NCBI GenBank assembly: GCA_021783595.1
Contig: JAJXTS010000007.1
Span: forward strand, 1 to 37,771
Direction: 5' to 3'
DNA from: Chloroflexota bacterium
GTDB lineage: Bacteria; Chloroflexota; Limnocylindria; Limnocylindrales; CSP1-4
Length of the DNA: 37,771 nt
The position numbers were made by a program, and so were the translations under genes. Numbering within the stretch: the stretch's first letter is position 1; every line of letters starts with the position of its first letter. The notes beneath the pieces were generated by a model, which was not told where the DNA came from, ran no database searches, and saw only the letters and a list, made by a program, of their open reading frames with translations. Shown here one piece after another: positions 36,939 to 37,771 of this stretch.

Positions 36939-37771
36939 TCAGGAGCCCCCCGCAAGTGCGGTGCGGAGGCGTTCGGTCGCTTCCGGTGACAGGGCGCCAC
37001 GCCTGGCGGCGATCGCGATGTCGCGCTCCAGCAGCGCCCGGTAGACGGGGAGGGCGTCCGGTGCCGACGACGCGAGCGCGGACAGGTGCGCCGTGACGGT
37101 GCCCGCATCGCCTCGGGTCGCCGGGCCGGTGAGCGCGGACTCGACGCCCAGGGCCCGCGCGTTGGCGACGGCCTGCTCGACCAGCGGCACGAAGATCCGC
37201 AAGGCGCCGGCTTCGTCGAGCCCGAGCGCGCGGGCCACCTCGCGAATGGTGTCCAGCAGGGCGACCACGCCCCCGGCCGAGAGGACAGCCGCCGCGTGGT
37301 AGGCGGGCTTGGAGCCCGGGGCGAGCCGGACGGGCGAGCCGCCGATCGCCTCGGCCATGTCCGCGAGGTGCGCGGCCAGTTCGTCGTCGCCCTCGATGGC
37401 GATCGTGGCTCCGGGAAGCGCGGCCAGCGCCCGCTCGACGTCCGCGAACGCGACGAGCGGGTGGAACGCGCCTGCCTGCGTGCCGGCGGCGAGGGCCGGG
37501 GCCAGCACGTCCGCGCCGAGCAGGCCGCTGGTGTGGGCAATCGCCTGGCCCGCGTACAGGCGGAGCGTGCCCGCGATGGGCGCGATGGCGTCGTCGGGGA
37601 CGGCGAGCAGGATGAGCTCGACCTCGTCCACGAGCGCCGTCGCGTCGGCGAACGCGCGGGCTCCCGGGACGCGCTCGCGGAAGCGTTGCCGCCGGCCGGG
37701 ATCGCGTGACGCCACGGCGCCCACGGGCCAGCCCGCGCGCGACAGCGCGACGCCCAGCGTGAGGCCCACGG
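36939..37771 (-). CDS. Rossmann-like / DUF2520 NAD(P)-binding protein, N-terminus cut by the right edge
   Basis: GLTLGVALSRAGWPVGAVASRDPGRRQRFRERVPGARAF...ILLAVPDDAIAPIAGTLRLYAGQAIAHTSGLLGADVLAPALAAGTQAGAFHPLVAFADVERA...KPAYHAAAVLSAGGVVALLD. Confidence 0.8.
   Translation of the reverse strand, partial: VGLTLGVALSRAGWPVGAVASRDPGRRQRFRERVPGARAFADATALVDEVELILLAVPDDAIAPIAGTLRLYAGQAIAHTSGLLGADVLAPALAAGTQAGAFHPLVAFADVERALAALPGATIAIEGDDELAAHLADMAEAIGGSPVRLAPGSKPAYHAAAVLSAGGVVALLDTIREVARALGLDEAGALRIFVPLVEQAVANARALGVESALTGPATRGDAGTVTAHLSALASSAPDALPVYRALLERDIAIAARRGALSPEATERLRTALAGGS

Overview
This is a high-GC bacterial chromosomal window with dense, mostly minus-strand operons. From gene content it is possibly a Chloroflexota/Limnocylindria-like lineage, which is inference only. 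Main blocks: (1) a de novo purine operon transcribed purA-purD-purB-purC-purS-purQ-purL, with purL running off the left edge; purA is preceded by a structured leader ending in an intrinsic terminator. (2) ssb, alone on the plus strand. (3) rsmI, a synthetase-only nadE and a separate NAD-synthase-type amidohydrolase. (4) Three consecutive complete Opp/Dpp-type peptide ABC transporter cassettes, each with a family-5 substrate-binding lipoprotein (SBP), two permeases and two ATPases, at about 10.8-16.9, 19.0-25.1 and 25.2-31.5 kb. (5) Between cassettes, a lone plus-strand gene at 17070-18905 whose product looks like a circularly permuted family-5 SBP. (6) A glycine cleavage operon gcvT-gcvH-gcvPA-gcvPB headed by an overlapping NUDIX gene, then a partial Rossmann/DUF2520-like gene at the right edge. 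No tRNA, rRNA, CRISPR array or mobile element was recognised. The strongest candidates for something undescribed are the permuted SBP and the purA leader RNA.
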